Source of the DNA: Deltaproteobacteria bacterium
Lineage (GTDB): Bacteria > Desulfobacterota > Desulfobacteria > Desulfobacterales > JAFDCJ01
DNA length: 6,737 nt
Assembly: GCA_019310665.1 (NCBI GenBank)
Contig: JAFDDW010000104.1
Span: 1 to 6,737, forward strand
Direction of reading: 5' to 3'
Shown: positions 5,610 through 6,737 of the stretch, piece by piece
Numbering within the stretch: position 1 is the first letter of the stretch
Layout of the letters: the number at the start of each line of letters is the position of its first letter
Translations under genes and position numbers: made by a program
The notes under the pieces: generated by a model
What the model was told of the DNA's origin: nothing
Database searches by the model: none
The model's input: only the letters and a program-made list of their open reading frames with translations

Positions 5610-6737
5610 TTATTGCGATCTGGCGGCGACTATCTCTTCTTCGGGCCGCCAGGAATCCGGACCCTTAACCTCGACCAGGTCATGGTAGATGGGAAAGGGG
5701 TACTTGGGATCGTCAGCCACCACACCGATATAGGAAGAGCAGCTTAACTGGTTGTCAATCGTACGGAAATAGAGCTGGCCGCGGGTCGTGTCAACGGTCG
5801 CGCCTTTCAGGGCGTCTTTGACTTTATCCGTATCGATGCTGCCCGCCTTTTCGATTCCCTGTTTTAAGACATTGACCGCATCATATTCCATCACGGCCCA
5901 GTCACTCGGATAGCGGCCGTACTTGGCCTTAAAGTTTTTGACAAAATTGGCCATCATGGGCACATCCAGGTGGGCAAAGAAGGGAGCGCGGCTTAGGCCG
6001 ACCAGCCCGCGGGTGAGACTTTTGGATTGAATGATGAGTTCCGAGACACTGATCAGCGATCCGGGATAGGGAATTTTTTCGAAAAATCCATAGGCTTTGG
6101 CCTGCTTCATCCAGGCGACGTTGTCTTTTGAAGCCACCGAGCCAATCACGAAATCCGGCTTCTGACCCATGATCGCCGTAATGTAGGAAGTATACTGAGT
6201 TTCGCCGAGTCGCGGCCAGAACTCTTTTTTCAGTTTTAAATCCGGTGCGAACTGTTTCAAAAGCGCCACCGTGTTGCTTTGGGTGGACCGGCCCCACTCA
6301 TAGTCCGAGGCAATGGTGATATAAGTCTTCCAGCCTTTCTTTTTAGCCAGTTCGGCGACGCCCAGAACAACGGCTTTGGCCTGCATATAACTGTTGGGAA
6401 CCACCTGATAGGTGTAAGGGCTGAAATTGACCTTGGTGATGTTTTCCGAGTTGCTGATGGCCGGGATGTGAAGGACCTTATATTCCTGGGCAATCGGCTT
6501 GATTGCCACGGCACAGGCACTGGAATAGGTCCCCAGGATGGTCCGCACCTTTTCTCTTAAGATCAGGTCCCTGGCCTCCCGCACGGCAACATCGGGCTTT
6601 GTATGGGTGTCCCGGATAAAGAGCTTGATGGGATGTTTACCCAGGAACCCGCCCTGAGCATTAATCTCTTCGACCGCCAGCTTAATGGCGTCGACACCGT
6701 CTTTGCAGTAAAGCGCCCCCGTGCCGGTGATTGCCAG
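5610..6737 (-). CDS. ABC transporter periplasmic substrate-binding protein, LivK-like (5' end beyond window)
   Basis: This is the solute receptor of the importer: it should bind the ligand in the periplasm and deliver it to LivHM. The frame is open from the right edge to TAA at 5612-5610, giving 375 visible residues. The signal peptide and probably some tens of mature residues lie outside. The first visible residues, LAITGTGALYCKDGVDAIKL and then AVEEINAQGGFLGKHPIKL, are the hallmark start of a type 1 periplasmic binding fold (Peripla_BP_6, COG0683). Further family features are the segment with PAISNSENITK (ligand-site region), YQVVPNSYMQAKAV and ASDYEWGRS. A GTG at 6584 in the same frame could be taken for a start, but the conserved fold begins well upstream, so it is internal. 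It leads the transporter operon. The product could bind branched-chain amino acids, but many homologues bind aromatic or aliphatic acids, amides or urea, so I give no gene symbol. Confidence 0.93.
   Translation of the reverse strand: MAITGTGALYCKDGVDAIKLAVEEINAQGGFLGKHPIKLFIRDTHTKPDVAVREARDLILREKVRTILGTYSSACAVAIKPIAQEYKVLHIPAISNSENITKVNFSPYTYQVVPNSYMQAKAVVLGVAELAKKKGWKTYITIASDYEWGRSTQSNTVALLKQFAPDLKLKKEFWPRLGETQYTSYITAIMGQKPDFVIGSVASKDNVAWMKQAKAYGFFEKIPYPGSLISVSELIIQSKSLTRGLVGLSRAPFFAHLDVPMMANFVKNFKAKYGRYPSDWAVMEYDAVNVLKQGIEKAGSIDTDKVKDALKGATVDTTRGQLYFRTIDNQLSCSSYIGVVADDPKYPFPIYHDLVEVKGPDSWRPEEEIVAARSQ

Noticed and set aside
6582..6584. GTG as the start of the binding protein
   Set aside because: The same frame continues upstream to the window edge and encodes the conserved N-terminal part of the periplasmic binding fold.

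Overview
Every gene I can support lies on the minus strand, so the window is transcribed from right to left. It is a bacterial transport-plus-activation cluster. In transcription order it holds a branched-chain amino acid type (HAAT/Liv) ABC importer: a periplasmic binding protein whose N-terminus is cut by the right edge, two permeases (LivH, LivM) and two ATPases (LivG, LivF). These are followed by a 208-base intergenic region, an AMP-forming acyl-CoA synthetase, and a single-domain response regulator cut by the left edge.

The five transporter genes are packed as one operon. Gaps are 19 nt (binding protein to livH), 33 nt (livH to livM) and 4 nt (livM to livG), and livG and livF overlap by 4 nt (ATGA). 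The gap after livF holds a weak terminator-like hairpin with a T tract. It also holds a near-consensus sigma-70 promoter (TTGACA, 17 bp spacer, TACAAT) pointing at the synthetase gene. A perfect 8+8 bp inverted repeat covers the predicted transcription start and looks like a repressor operator. The synthetase and the response regulator are 45 nt apart and probably form a second transcription unit, with possible read-through from the liv operon.

The likely joint role is capture of a carboxylic acid or amino-acid-like solute in the periplasm, ATP-driven import through LivHM/LivGF, and trapping as a CoA thioester by the synthetase. Similar transporter and CoA ligase pairings are known for aromatic and related organic acids. 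The sequence does not reveal the substrate.

The organism is probably a Gram-negative proteobacterium-like species. The gene style and the response regulator (ILDVMGV around the phospho-acceptor, FG-DW near the C-terminal end) remind me of Desulfobacterota (former Deltaproteobacteria) such as Desulfobacterales. This is an impression, not a proof. I see no mobile elements, RNA genes, CRISPR arrays or broken genes. I also do not see an unknown molecular machine; the least explained parts are the promoter/operator region and the receiver-domain gene next to the CoA ligase.
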